64,000 nt of DNA, taken from positions 124,001-188,000 of the forward strand of contig NZ_VMRJ01000004.1 in NCBI RefSeq assembly GCF_007713685.1, given 5' to 3'. The stretch is from Hymenobacter setariae (GTDB lineage: Bacteria > Bacteroidota > Bacteroidia > Cytophagales > Hymenobacteraceae). Made by a program: the position numbers and the translations under genes. The notes under the pieces were generated by a model that saw only the letters and a list, made by a program, of their open reading frames with translations, was not told the origin of the DNA and ran no database searches. Below, piece after piece: positions 17,363 through 26,746 of the stretch. Numbering within the stretch: position 1 is the stretch's first letter; each line of letters begins with the position of its first letter.

Positions 17363-18790
17363 CTACTCGGCCTTGAGCAGCACGCGGCCTACTGCGAGGT
17401 TTACATTCTCAAAGGCTCGCATCCGATTGGCGCGCAGCGTATTGAGCTGCAACACGTTGTTTTTATAGGCCTCGTAAAAGTCGAGGTACTCCACGATGGT
17501 GATGAGGCGCTTGGTGTAGCCCTGCTCGATGTTGTCGATGAGGCGCGAAAAGGGCGTGGTATCGCGGCTGGTGTGCTGGTAGAGGTCGTCCTGGCGCTGA
17601 GCCACCTGGTAGGCCTCGTGCACGTCGCGGCGCACCGTGAGCTGCTGCTCGGCGGCCTGCGCCTGGGCCTGCCCTATCTGCGCCTTGGCCGCCGCAATGT
17701 TGCCTTGGTTGCGGTTGAAGATGGGCACCGCCACACCTAGCGTTATTGAGTTGTAGTTGTCGAAATACGAACCTAGGCGGTCGTAGCTATAGCCCACGGC
17801 TAGGTCGGGCGTGGCCACAGCCTTTTGCAAGCGCAGGTTTAGCTGCTGGCGCTGCACTTCGGCTTGGCGGCTCAGCAGGTCGGCACGGCGCACCAGGGCC
17901 GTGTCGATGAGTTGCTGCTCGGGGAAAGCATTCAGCGATAAGTCGCGTACGCGGTCAGAGTTGACTACCGGCCGGTATACCGCGTTAGTCGAGTCGCGCA
18001 GCAAAATGTGCAGGTCAGCCTGCGAATTAGCTTGGTCGGTTATCAATCCTACGCGCTCGGTTTCGAGCGTAAACAAGAAGGCTTTCAAGCGAATAACCTC
18101 CTTGAGCGCGATGTTGCCCTTCTCAAATTGACTCTGGTACAAGTCCACCGTCTTGCGCAACTGCGGAATTTCGGTGTCGTACACGCGCAGCGTCTGGCGG
18201 CGGTAGTGGATGTCATAGAACGTGGTGCGCAGCTGAAAGCGCAGGTTACGCACCAAGTCTTCGAGGTTAAACTGCTCGACCACAGCCGCCTGTTGCTGGG
18301 CGCGGCCCGCCGCCTTGCGGCGGCCGGCCAGCGCAAACAACTGCTGGGCCTGAATGGCTACCTGGTTGCGGCGCAGGTCGGGGTTGTCGCCTACCGCACC
18401 CTGCCGGTGAATAGCCTGCTGCAAGGCATTCTGGTCGAGCGTAATCGTGGGGTTATCAATAAGTCGGGCCTGCACCGCCAGCGCCTGCTGCTGCGTGATG
18501 TTGTAGCGCTGGGCCAGCACTTGCAGGTTGTTTTGCACGAAGCGCGCTTCGGCCTCAGGCAAGGTCAGGCGCAGGGTATCGGAGGCAGTTGGGGTAGCTG
18601 CGAGGGGCGCCTGGGCGTGGGCGGCCATCCCGACGGTTAGCCCCAGCAACAGGCCGCCGTAGCGAAGCCATTGGCTCACTCCGTAAGTGGGCCGGGCCGT
18701 GGTAGGTAGTAGGCAGCGGCGGGCCGCGCCTAAGAATCTTGCTAAAATCACTTGCTTGTAGTCGGCCCTATCTAGGCCTTGACAATACAA
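17363..18790 (-). CDS. TolC-family outer-membrane efflux protein
   Basis: The protein is up to 475 residues. A signal peptide is clear (LRYGGLLLGLTVGMAAHAQA), followed by LRLTLPEAEARFVQNN, the start of the TolC-like repeat, and long helical segments typical of the coiled-coil barrel. It would be the outer-membrane channel of the CzcCBA-like system. ATG 18790 leaves an unusually long (about 40-residue) basic leader before the signal peptide, so the true start may be further in, for example GTG at about residue 14. The spacing to the adaptor gene is about 106 bp, with an inverted repeat. Confidence 0.88.
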   Translation of the reverse strand: MYCQGLDRADYKQVILARFLGAARRCLLPTTARPTYGVSQWLRYGGLLLGLTVGMAAHAQAPLAATPTASDTLRLTLPEAEARFVQNNLQVLAQRYNITQQQALAVQARLIDNPTITLDQNALQQAIHRQGAVGDNPDLRRNQVAIQAQQLFALAGRRKAAGRAQQQAAVVEQFNLEDLVRNLRFQLRTTFYDIHYRRQTLRVYDTEIPQLRKTVDLYQSQFEKGNIALKEVIRLKAFLFTLETERVGLITDQANSQADLHILLRDSTNAVYRPVVNSDRVRDLSLNAFPEQQLIDTALVRRADLLSRQAEVQRQQLNLRLQKAVATPDLAVGYSYDRLGSYFDNYNSITLGVAVPIFNRNQGNIAAAKAQIGQAQAQAAEQQLTVRRDVHEAYQVAQRQDDLYQHTSRDTTPFSRLIDNIEQGYTKRLITIVEYLDFYEAYKNNVLQLNTLRANRMRAFENVNLAVGRVLLKAE

Positions 18791-18900
18791 ATGTGCAGCG
18801 CCAACATTAGGCTACAATTAGAGATACATTAGAAACAGATTAGAATGAAAAATTTATGTGCCGGCACAACCACTAAGCTTGACTATAATTCATCTATTAT

Positions 18901-20277
18901 TCATTGATTAAAAGCCACCTCTGCCACTGTCCCACGCCCTATTTCTGAACGCAGCACCAACGTGCCACCGTGCAGCGCTACGATGCGCTGAGCCAGGGGC
19001 AATCCCACTCCGTGCCCTACCACGCCCCGCACGCCCGCGGCCCTAAAAAATGGCTGAAACACCTGCGCTAAATCCTCTTCGGCAATACCCTGGCCAGCGT
19101 CGGCCACGCGTACCACCAGCCCACTACCGGCTAGGTACCGCAGGCTAAGCGTGACGCGCTGCTCAACCCCCGAGTACTTCAGAGCATTATCAACTAGGTT
19201 GCCGAGGGCGCGGGCCAGCAGCACACGATGGCCCTTCAGTTCAAATACAGCCGGGTCATCGGGCAGCTCACTAAGGTCGCCTAGGTCTACCTGTACGCGG
19301 CCACGCTGGGCAGGCGCCACGGCCTCGCGCACCTCCCACAGCAGTTCATCAAGGCGAATGTCTTCGGTCAAAGGCACGGCCTCATCGGCCTGCGCTAGGT
19401 CGAGCAAGTTATTTATCAACTGCTTGAGCTGCTGTAGCTCGCCTAGCACCGAGGTAGCACCTTCCTTATATACTTCGGCCGAGCGCTCACGGGCCAGCAG
19501 CACTTGCAGCTCCCCAATGCTACTGGTGAGGGGGGTGCGCAGCTCGTGTGAGGCGTTGCGCACAAACGTGCGCTGGCCCTCGAAGCTAGTTTCGAGTCGC
19601 CCGAGCAGGCGGTTAAAAGTGCGGGCTAGGCGGCGCAGGTCGTCTTTCTCGCTGGTGCGCAGTGGCTCGTCTACCCGCCGGTGCAGGTCTTGAGCCGTAA
19701 TGCGGTCTACCTGGTCGTTGAGGGCCGCGATGGGGGCTAGGGCCCGGCCCGCGAAAATGCGCCCTACTATATAAATAAGGAGCAGGCTCGCCACAAAAAT
19801 GCCCGCCATAATAGTAGCCAAACTGCGCAGTCGGTGCTGCCCATACACGTTTTCGGCTGCGGCTACTATCACGTAGTCGCCTTGGTTATCGCGGTAAAAA
19901 ATGCCTATCGCCTGCCGCGCGCCAATCTTGAAATACGCTTCCTTATACAGGACGATGCGGGCTAGTTGCGCGTCGTTGAGGCGCACGCGCTCATCTTCGG
20001 CCACAAAGCGCACGCGCCCACTAGCGTCGTATACCTGCAAAATTTCGTTGGGAAGCAGCTGAAGATATTTTTTCTCAAAGTCGCGGAAGGCGCTGGCGCG
20101 CATCTCATCTTTTTCGAGGTAGATGTAGCTCGTAACCTGCGCCCGCTCGCGCAGTCGCTGTTGAAACTCGCGTTGCGAGGAGCTAAACTGAAGCAAGAAT
20201 ACAGCCGTGAGCACGGCTAGCAGCAGCACAGCTACGATGCTCACGAAAAGCCAAGTCAGGCGATTGCGGATGGTCAT
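18901..20277 (-). CDS. Sensor histidine kinase (CusS-like)
   Basis: This 458-residue kinase has membrane segments at about residues 10-30 and 156-176 with a periplasmic domain of about 125 residues between them. It is followed by HAMP, HisKA with the phospho-acceptor His244 in SHELRTPL, and an HATPase domain with N box NLVDNALKYS, G1 DAGQGI, F box FQPFF and G2 GHGVGLPLA. It stands directly upstream of, and in the same direction as, the TolC/adaptor/RND genes, so metal sensing is the likely role. No response regulator adjoins it. The nearest is at 25451-26134 on the same strand, beyond susCD. Confidence 0.9.
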   Translation of the reverse strand: MTIRNRLTWLFVSIVAVLLLAVLTAVFLLQFSSSQREFQQRLRERAQVTSYIYLEKDEMRASAFRDFEKKYLQLLPNEILQVYDASGRVRFVAEDERVRLNDAQLARIVLYKEAYFKIGARQAIGIFYRDNQGDYVIVAAAENVYGQHRLRSLATIMAGIFVASLLLIYIVGRIFAGRALAPIAALNDQVDRITAQDLHRRVDEPLRTSEKDDLRRLARTFNRLLGRLETSFEGQRTFVRNASHELRTPLTSSIGELQVLLARERSAEVYKEGATSVLGELQQLKQLINNLLDLAQADEAVPLTEDIRLDELLWEVREAVAPAQRGRVQVDLGDLSELPDDPAVFELKGHRVLLARALGNLVDNALKYSGVEQRVTLSLRYLAGSGLVVRVADAGQGIAEEDLAQVFQPFFRAAGVRGVVGHGVGLPLAQRIVALHGGTLVLRSEIGRGTVAEVAFNQ

Positions 20278-20644
20278 GGAATAGACAGAGCCCGCAAATT
20301 ACTGGTTAGGTTTTCTTACCTGCTTTACGTCGCCATTTAACGCAACTCAGCGGGTGCTATGGCTTGTCTGAGCACGGTCATTTAAAGCGCTACCTATTGC
20401 TTCGTAACTGCCAAAAGCTATGCTTGGCTAGTATGGAGAAAGTTCAACACTTCTTCTGACGTTACGAAGTTCAGATTTTTCACAAAATTGGGGTTCTTTT
20501 CAAAGGGCTTTTTCCGATTGCTAAAGGGTTTTAGCAAAAATCGCTATTATTTTTTATGGCTTTCATGAATTTGTGATGGTTAATTAATGTGGCCTGCCTT
20601 TATATTTGGCGCTCTGGTTCTTTTTCATAATTTAACTTTTTACT
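20278..20644. promoter_or_regulatory. Divergent intergenic region with susC promoter
   Basis: This 367 bp AT-rich region separates the kinase gene (minus) from susC (plus). TATATTTG at 20601-20608 is an exact match to the Bacteroidota -7 element TAnnTTTG. TTTG at 20570-20573 is a candidate -33 element, although the spacing of 27 bases is longer than the usual 19-21. The leader to the susC ATG would be about 30 bases. No operator repeat was recognised. Confidence 0.6.
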
Positions 20645-23600
20645 ATGAGGAAACTCTTATTCCCTCTCTCTGCTGTTGTGATGCTGGTGGGAGCCCGGGA
20701 CCTGCACGCTCAGAACCGTTCTGTTACTGGTCGAGTAGTTGGTAGTGACGGCGCTGGCTTACCAGGTGTTACGGTGCTCGTAAAAGGGGGCACTCAGGGT
20801 ACCGCCACCGATATGGATGGTCGCTACACCCTATCAGCGCCCGCTACAGCTACCACACTAGTCTTCTCGTTTGTTGGCTACACAAGCCAGGAGGCCCGAA
20901 TCAGCGACGGCCCCATTAATATAACATTGGTTGCTAGCGCCACTAGCCTCGATGAAGCGGTAGTAGTTGGCTACGGCACACAGTCACGCCGTGAGCTCAC
21001 CGGTTCGGTTGCCACTATTACAGGTAAGGAAATTGCCAACACACCCGTGCAAAGTTTCGACCAAGCTCTACAAGGCCGGGCGACGGGGGTACAGATAACG
21101 ACCCCTAACGGGGTACTCAATAACCCACCCGTAATTCGTATTCGTGGAGCCAATTCGATAGCGCTTAGCTCAAGCCCGCTATTCGTAATCGACGGCATTC
21201 CTACTTACAGTGGCAATAACTCGGCTATTGGCAGTGTACCGAACAACCCACTAGCCAACATTGCGCCCGAAGACATTGAGAATATCGAAGTACTGAAAGA
21301 TGCTTCGGCTACGGCTATTTATGGTTCCCGAGCCAATGGCGGTGTCATTCTAGTGACGACCAAGCGCGGCAAAAAAGGTCAGGCTAAACTCAACTACGAC
21401 GCCTGGGTAGGTATTACAAAGCCAGTGCGCCTCTACGACGTACTGAACGCCACGGACTACGTAAACTTGAAAAACGAGTCTGTTCGTAACCTAAACGCGA
21501 ACCGGGCGGCCATTGGGGCGGCAGCCACCAACATTGAGGGTTTTGGTCAAGTTACGGCCAATGCTGCCGACACGCGCTGGTACGATTATATCTACCGCAC
21601 AGGCTTCTCTAACAACCACAACCTGAACTTCTCGGGTGGCACTGAAAAAACCACTTACCTGGCTTCGGTGGGTTATTCCAACCAGAAGGGTATGCTGGTG
21701 CGCAACGACTTCCGGCGCTACACGGCCCGCGTCAATGTCGAGCACAAGCTTTTTGACCGCGTTACAGTGGGTGCCCGCGTCAATTACTCCAACTCCTACA
21801 ACTCGTCGCCCAACTCAGGCTCGGTGGGTGATGGCGCATTTGGCACGGCCGGCCTAGGTCGCCTGCCGCTGGTGTTGCCGCCCAACATCTCGCCCTATAA
21901 TGCCGACGGGACCTTCAATACTAGTGGTGCGGGCATTGGCGCCGGCCCTAACATTAACCCCACCACGGGCGCACCTCTGCTGCCGGGCTACTACAACCCA
22001 GTAGTTGATTTGCAAAACAACTATTTCACGTCGGAAAGCAATCAGTTGCAAGGCGCTCTTTACGCCGACGTAGAAGTAATAAAAGGCTTACACCTGCGTA
22101 CGCAATACGGTATCGACAACCTCAACTTTGAGGATAAGTCGTATTATACTTCTTTGGCTGGTGACGGCTACTCGACGGGTGGCTCGGCCAGCGACTACTA
22201 CCGCACCAACAAGCGCTGGAACTGGCAGAACACGGCGCAGTACGACCTAACCGCCGGCGAACATAGTTTCTCGCTGCTAGCAGGTAATGAGCAGCAGTAT
22301 ACCGACGTGCAGCGCTGGGGCGCTACCCGCACCGGTGTAGCTGACCCCTTCTTCACCACCTTCCAGGGCAACTACCTCAACATTGCGGCCTCGGGCAACA
22401 CGCAAGGCGCCAACTACCTAGCCTCTTTCTTCGGTCGCTTTACTTATAACTACGGCCGCAAGTACCTGTTTACGGCTACGGGCCGCCGTGATGGCTACTC
22501 GGCGTGGTACACCAAGTTTGGCAATTTCTATGGCCTCTCGGCTGGCTACGTAGTGTCAGAGGAAGGCTTCTGGAAAAATTCGAGCTTCGCACAGGCGTTC
22601 GACTTCCTGAAGCTGTCGGGTAGCTTCGGCACCACCGGCAACAACCAAGGCATCTACGACTACGTGTCGCTGCCCCTCTACGACTCCTTCCTGTACGGAA
22701 ACGCTAGCACCTTCTACTATACGCAGGCTGCCAATCCCAACATCGGTTGGGAAAAAAGCAAGAAGACCGACGCCAGCATTGCGTTTGGTTTCCTGCAAAG
22801 CCGCTTGACGGGTGACGCTACGTTCTATTATAACCTAGTAGATGGTCTGATTTTGAACGTGCCGCAGGCACCGTCGCGCGGTATTCCAGGCAACTCGATT
22901 CCGGCCAACGTGGGCTCGATGCGCAACCGGGGCTTTGAATTCAACCTGCGCTACAACGTAATACAGGACAAAGCATTTACCTGGACGGTAAGCGGCAACC
23001 TGACCACTCTCGACAACCGAGTACTATCGCTGTTGAACGACGACCAACGTATTTCGGGCGCCACGTCGGGCCTAGAGGTAGCCAACTATACTACCGTGGG
23101 CCGTTCCATTGGCTCTATCCTGGCCGTGCCTAGTGAGGGCGTAAACCCCCGCAACGGTCAGCGCGTGCTGGTGAAGGCCGATGGCACCCGGGTGCAGTAC
23201 AACCACCTAGGTACTACCGGCGCCGGCTCGACCGGCTGGACAATCTTGAACGCCGATGGTACCACTGGGGCCAACACCTCGTCGCCTACACAACTCGGCG
23301 ACGGCCAGTATTTCGGCCCCGTGTTGCCGACCTTCTACGGGGGCCTCGACAACACGTTCCGCTACAAGGGCATTGACCTAGGTATCTTCTTCCAGTACTC
23401 GGGTGGTAACTACATCTACAACGGTACCAAGGCCGGCCTGCACGACCAGCGCTTCTGGAACAACGCCTCTGATATCAAGAACCGCTGGACGGCAGACAAC
23501 ACGAATGCCGAGTGGCCCCGCCTGGTGTACGGCGATAACGTATCGAACGGCTCTAGCATTGTAATGTCGCAGAACGTGGAGAAAGGCGACTTTATCCGCT

Positions 23601-23830
23601 TGCGCAATGTGTCGCTAGGCTACACTTTCCCCTCCAAGTTAGTTAATGGCTTCAAGCTAAGCAATGTTCGCGTATATGCACAGGTGCAGAACGCGGCGCT
23701 CTTTACCAAGTACAGCGGCATTGACCCCGAAATCTCGGTGAATGGCGGTAGCAACCTAGCACCCGGCGTCGACCGCAACTCGATAGGCCAAGCTCGTTCC
23801 TATACGGCCGGTATCAACGTTACCTTCTAA
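20645..23830 (+). CDS. SusC/RagA-family TonB-linked outer-membrane protein
   Basis: This 1061-residue protein has a signal peptide (to about residue 22, DLHAQ), a carboxypeptidase-regulatory-like beta domain (VTGRVVGSDGAGLPGVTVLV), a TonB-dependent plug with PLFVIDGIP and the SusC hallmark ENIEVLKDASATAIYGSRA, and a 22-strand barrel ending in an aromatic-rich C-terminus (AGINVTF). There is no N-terminal STN signalling domain, so it is not the type that talks to a FecR/ECF pair. It would import a ligand captured by the SusD partner using TonB energy. The ligand is unknown, since no glycosidase or peptidase gene is next to it. It lies between a kinase and a response-regulator gene. Confidence 0.95.
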   Translation: MRKLLFPLSAVVMLVGARDLHAQNRSVTGRVVGSDGAGLPGVTVLVKGGTQGTATDMDGRYTLSAPATATTLVFSFVGYTSQEARISDGPINITLVASATSLDEAVVVGYGTQSRRELTGSVATITGKEIANTPVQSFDQALQGRATGVQITTPNGVLNNPPVIRIRGANSIALSSSPLFVIDGIPTYSGNNSAIGSVPNNPLANIAPEDIENIEVLKDASATAIYGSRANGGVILVTTKRGKKGQAKLNYDAWVGITKPVRLYDVLNATDYVNLKNESVRNLNANRAAIGAAATNIEGFGQVTANAADTRWYDYIYRTGFSNNHNLNFSGGTEKTTYLASVGYSNQKGMLVRNDFRRYTARVNVEHKLFDRVTVGARVNYSNSYNSSPNSGSVGDGAFGTAGLGRLPLVLPPNISPYNADGTFNTSGAGIGAGPNINPTTGAPLLPGYYNPVVDLQNNYFTSESNQLQGALYADVEVIKGLHLRTQYGIDNLNFEDKSYYTSLAGDGYSTGGSASDYYRTNKRWNWQNTAQYDLTAGEHSFSLLAGNEQQYTDVQRWGATRTGVADPFFTTFQGNYLNIAASGNTQGANYLASFFGRFTYNYGRKYLFTATGRRDGYSAWYTKFGNFYGLSAGYVVSEEGFWKNSSFAQAFDFLKLSGSFGTTGNNQGIYDYVSLPLYDSFLYGNASTFYYTQAANPNIGWEKSKKTDASIAFGFLQSRLTGDATFYYNLVDGLILNVPQAPSRGIPGNSIPANVGSMRNRGFEFNLRYNVIQDKAFTWTVSGNLTTLDNRVLSLLNDDQRISGATSGLEVANYTTVGRSIGSILAVPSEGVNPRNGQRVLVKADGTRVQYNHLGTTGAGSTGWTILNADGTTGANTSSPTQLGDGQYFGPVLPTFYGGLDNTFRYKGIDLGIFFQYSGGNYIYNGTKAGLHDQRFWNNASDIKNRWTADNTNAEWPRLVYGDNVSNGSSIVMSQNVEKGDFIRLRNVSLGYTFPSKLVNGFKLSNVRVYAQVQNAALFTKYSGIDPEISVNGGSNLAPGVDRNSIGQARSYTAGINVTF

Positions 23831-23851
23831 TCGCCCCGCTCGCTATTTTAT

Positions 23852-25378
23852 ATGAAATCAGTTTTTCGTAATCGTATTCTGGCAGCCGTATGCACGGCCG
23901 CTTTAGGACTGGGCTCCTTCTCTTGCCAAAATGACCTCCTTAACGTAACGCCCAAAGCTCTCCTCGACGGGGGCCTAGCCTTCGACACACCCTCGCGCGT
24001 ATTAGCACAGGTAAACGGTCTGTATTCTTACGTGAAGGTGGGTAGCTTTCTGGGGGGACGCTATCAAGTGTACGGCGATATCCGTGCCAACGACTTCATT
24101 AACCGTACCACCAACGGCGTAACCGGCTTGCAGGTGTGGAACCACACGCTGGCCGAAACTTCGCAAAATGATGTCATCAGCGTATGGGGCGCCGCCTACC
24201 AGGCCATCAACCAAATCAACGTTTTTCTGGCGGGCCTGGATGCTAATACTACCAAGTTCACAGCTAGTCCTTTTCCAAGTGGCTTTGCTAGCACGGTAAC
24301 TGCCTATCAAGGCGAGGCCCGCTTGTTACGCGCCCTGTGCTACTATTCGCTGCTGCAGCTCTATGCCCGCCCCTATGCCGATGGCGGGGGCACGCGGCCC
24401 GGCCTGCCATTGCGCCTACAAGCCGAAAGCGGCCTAGGTAACAATGATTTGGCTCGCAGTACAGTAGCTCAGGTGTACGACCAGATTTTGCTGGACCTCA
24501 ATGCCGCAGAAACAGCCCTGCCCACTAGCTATACTGCCGGCCAAGGCAGCGTGTCGGCCTCGACCCTCAACGTGACCCGAGCCCACCGAAACACGGCTAT
24601 CGCGCTCAAAACCCGCGTGTATCTGACTATGGGACGTTACGCCGACGTAGTTCGGGAAGCAAACAAGCTAGTACCCACTGCGGCGCCCTACGTGGCTCCC
24701 TCGGGCGGGGTAGCCAACGCCTTGAATTCGTCGATTGTTAGTGTGTTTGCGGCACCCCAAGAAACTACCGAAAGCATCCTATCCTTCCCTTTCACGGCTC
24801 AAGACACGCCCGGCACCCAAAACCAACTTGCCTATTACTTCCTGCCTACTTCGCTAGGCGGCAATGGAGAGTATGGCCTCAACACAGGCACCAGCGCCAC
24901 TACCGGAGGGATATTAGCTAATCCTGGCTTTGGAGCTTCTGATGTTCGCCGCACCAGCTTTGTGGCGGCCGTAGGCAACGAGCGCTTCCTGACGAAATAC
25001 CCTACCGGCACCCCTTATACTGACAAGGCCCCAGTCATTCGGTATTCGGAAGTAATGTTGAGTCTAGCCGAAGCATTAGTGCGCACCAACGGTGCCGCTG
25101 ATACTCGTGCTCTAGCCTTGCTCAATGCCGTGCGCACGCGCTCAAATGGCACGGCTTACACAGGCTTTACTTCTGCTTCTGAATTCACCGACGCCATCCT
25201 ATTAGAGCGCCGCATTGAGTTTCTAGGTGAGGGCATTCGCAACATTGATATCATGCGGCTAAATGCTACCATCCCTGGCAAAGGCTCTATAAGCGCGGTA
25301 GACCCTAGCAACCCGCTCTACGTGTGGCCTATCCCCTCTTCCGAGCTGTCAACGAACAACTTGATGACTCGTAACTAA
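23852..25378 (+). CDS. SusD/RagB-family nutrient-binding lipoprotein
   Basis: This 508-residue lipoprotein has a signal peptide ending in the lipobox-like SFSC (about Cys25), N-terminal TPR helices, and the C-terminal SusD motifs EVMLSLAEAL and LLERRIEFLGEGIRNIDIMR. It starts 21 bp after susC, is co-transcribed, and is followed by a strong terminator. SusD proteins cap the SusC barrel on the cell surface and bind the substrate. The specificity is unknown. Confidence 0.95.
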   Translation: MKSVFRNRILAAVCTAALGLGSFSCQNDLLNVTPKALLDGGLAFDTPSRVLAQVNGLYSYVKVGSFLGGRYQVYGDIRANDFINRTTNGVTGLQVWNHTLAETSQNDVISVWGAAYQAINQINVFLAGLDANTTKFTASPFPSGFASTVTAYQGEARLLRALCYYSLLQLYARPYADGGGTRPGLPLRLQAESGLGNNDLARSTVAQVYDQILLDLNAAETALPTSYTAGQGSVSASTLNVTRAHRNTAIALKTRVYLTMGRYADVVREANKLVPTAAPYVAPSGGVANALNSSIVSVFAAPQETTESILSFPFTAQDTPGTQNQLAYYFLPTSLGGNGEYGLNTGTSATTGGILANPGFGASDVRRTSFVAAVGNERFLTKYPTGTPYTDKAPVIRYSEVMLSLAEALVRTNGAADTRALALLNAVRTRSNGTAYTGFTSASEFTDAILLERRIEFLGEGIRNIDIMRLNATIPGKGSISAVDPSNPLYVWPIPSSELSTNNLMTRN

Positions 25379-25393
25379 TCTTTTCAGGTGCAT

Positions 25394-25427
25394 AAAAAAA
25401 GCCTCCCTCAAAGTGGGAGGCTTTTTT
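25394..25427. terminator. Bidirectional terminator after susD
   Basis: AAAAAAGCCTCCC (25395-25407) pairs with GGGAGGCTTTTTT (25415-25427). It is flanked by an A-run and a T-run, so it can stop transcription of susD (plus) and of the response regulator (minus), which converge here. Confidence 0.92.
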
Positions 25428-25450
25428 ATTGTTACTTATTCCCCTAGGTC

Positions 25451-26134
25451 CTACTCCTCGCGCAGCACATAGCCCATGCCTACCACAGTGTGAATAAGCT
25501 TTTTATCATAGCCCTTGTCTACTTTGTTGCGCAGATAGTTTACGTACACATCTATCACGTTGGAGCCCGCGTCGAAGGCTTCTTCCCAGGTGTGCTCAGC
25601 TATCTCGCCACGGCTCAGCACCCGGCCCTGGTGGCGCAGTAATAGTTCAAGTAGATTAAACTCGCGGGCGGTGAGTTTGATGGGTTGGCCGGCACGCACT
25701 ACCGTTTTGGCGGCGGTGTCCACTACCAGGTCGGCTAGGCGCAGTTGGCTACCTTTGGCCTCGGCGTGGCCCCGGCGGCGCGTAAGGGCGCGTACCCGAG
25801 CCAGCAACTCGGCAAAGTCAAAGGGCTTGACGAGATAGTCGTCGGCGCCCCCGTCAAAGCCCAGCAGCTTATCTTGGGTGGTACCTAGAGCTGTAAGCAT
25901 CAAGATGGGCAACTCCTGGTTTTGGGCACGTACAGCCTTGAGTACATCTAGACCGCTCTGGCCGGGCAAAATGACATCTAGTATTAACAAATCAAGTTCT
26001 TCGCTCAGCGCCAGGCGCTGGCCAAAGGTGCCATCGTAGGCCACCGTTACCTCGTAGCCTTCTTCTTCAAGCCCACGCCGAATGAAGGCCGATACCTTGG
26101 GTTCGTCTTCGACTAGAAGGATTTTAGTGGGCAT
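25451..26134 (-). CDS. OmpR/CusR-type response regulator
   Basis: The product is 227 residues. The receiver domain has acidic residues VEDE at 8-11, phospho-acceptor Asp53 in LLILDVILP, Thr81 in MLTAL and Lys103 in LVKPF. A winged-helix DNA-binding domain follows (LTAREFNLLELLLRHQGRVLS, then NVIDVYVNYLRNKVD). The sequence is close to CusR/CopR-like heavy-metal regulators, whose genes normally adjoin a kinase. Here the kinase gene (18901-20277, same strand) lies about 5.2 kb downstream, with susCD on the other strand between them. Pairing the two is an inference. Confidence 0.92.
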   Translation of the reverse strand: MPTKILLVEDEPKVSAFIRRGLEEEGYEVTVAYDGTFGQRLALSEELDLLILDVILPGQSGLDVLKAVRAQNQELPILMLTALGTTQDKLLGFDGGADDYLVKPFDFAELLARVRALTRRRGHAEAKGSQLRLADLVVDTAAKTVVRAGQPIKLTAREFNLLELLLRHQGRVLSRGEIAEHTWEEAFDAGSNVIDVYVNYLRNKVDKGYDKKLIHTVVGMGYVLREE

Positions 26135-26242
26135 AGTCGTGATGCTAGGGCTATACTATTCTGGCGCGATAGCACCATGTGTGCCCCGCGTATGGGCAAA
26201 GATTCCTTTTCTTATTGTCAGTAAATAATAAATGACTAGCGT

Positions 26243-26584
26243 TCAGTCATCTTCATAATCCATTCCTAGGCAGCTATTTAACGCTTGCTGCAGCTCGCTA
26301 GCGGCGTGCAGCTGCCCGGCTTTTCGGCTTACTACCAAGCCTTTGCGATACACTTGCTCGGCTTCGTCTTTTTTACCAAAGCCCTCTAGTAGCTTGCCCG
26401 CGTGGTAGTAGGTACCCACGTAGTCGGGGTGCTCGGTCAGTAGCTTCTGGTAGTAGTCCCAAGCTCGCTTGGGGTCGTCGGCGCGGTATTCGGTGGCTAG
26501 GGCGTAAATGGTGAATGGGTCGGTGGGGTCTTCTTCGTAAAAGGCAAGCAATTGCTGTAAGCGGCTGGGGGCAGATGGGCTCAT
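26243..26584 (-). CDS. Small tetratricopeptide-repeat protein
   Basis: This 113-residue soluble protein has two to three TPR-like helix pairs (FTIYALATEYRADDPKRAWDYY, then YVGTYYHAGKLLEGFGKKDEAEQVY) and no signal peptide. TPR proteins bind protein partners, and the partner is unknown. It lies 108 bp upstream of the response-regulator gene on the same strand, and is divergent from etfB. Similar short TPR proteins are common single genes in this group of bacteria. Confidence 0.8.
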   Translation of the reverse strand: MSPSAPSRLQQLLAFYEEDPTDPFTIYALATEYRADDPKRAWDYYQKLLTEHPDYVGTYYHAGKLLEGFGKKDEAEQVYRKGLVVSRKAGQLHAASELQQALNSCLGMDYEDD

Positions 26585-26708
26585 AAAAGGGACCTAGGGG
26601 CGGAGTTCAGACTATATTTGAGGCGAAATTGCGACCGCCGCGCCGCATTCTGGTTTCCTGCGTCCGCTGCCGACCTTTTTAGGGCTGGTGGATGTTATGC
26701 AAGCCGAC

Positions 26709-26716
26709 TACTTTTG
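26709..26716 (+). promoter_or_regulatory. Promoter -7 element of etfB
   Basis: TACTTTTG matches the Bacteroidota consensus TAnnTTTG exactly and lies 30 bases before the etfB ATG. A clear TTTG -33 element at 19-21 bases spacing is not seen (GGTG is at the expected place). Confidence 0.6.
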
Positions 26717-26746
26717 CAATAATCTTCTCACCCTACCCTCGCTTAG

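Noticed and set aside
20278..20644. A TonB-box or FecR/ECF control of susC
   Set aside because: The SusC protein lacks the N-terminal STN domain and no sigma/anti-sigma gene is next to it, so trans-envelope signalling of that type is not supported.
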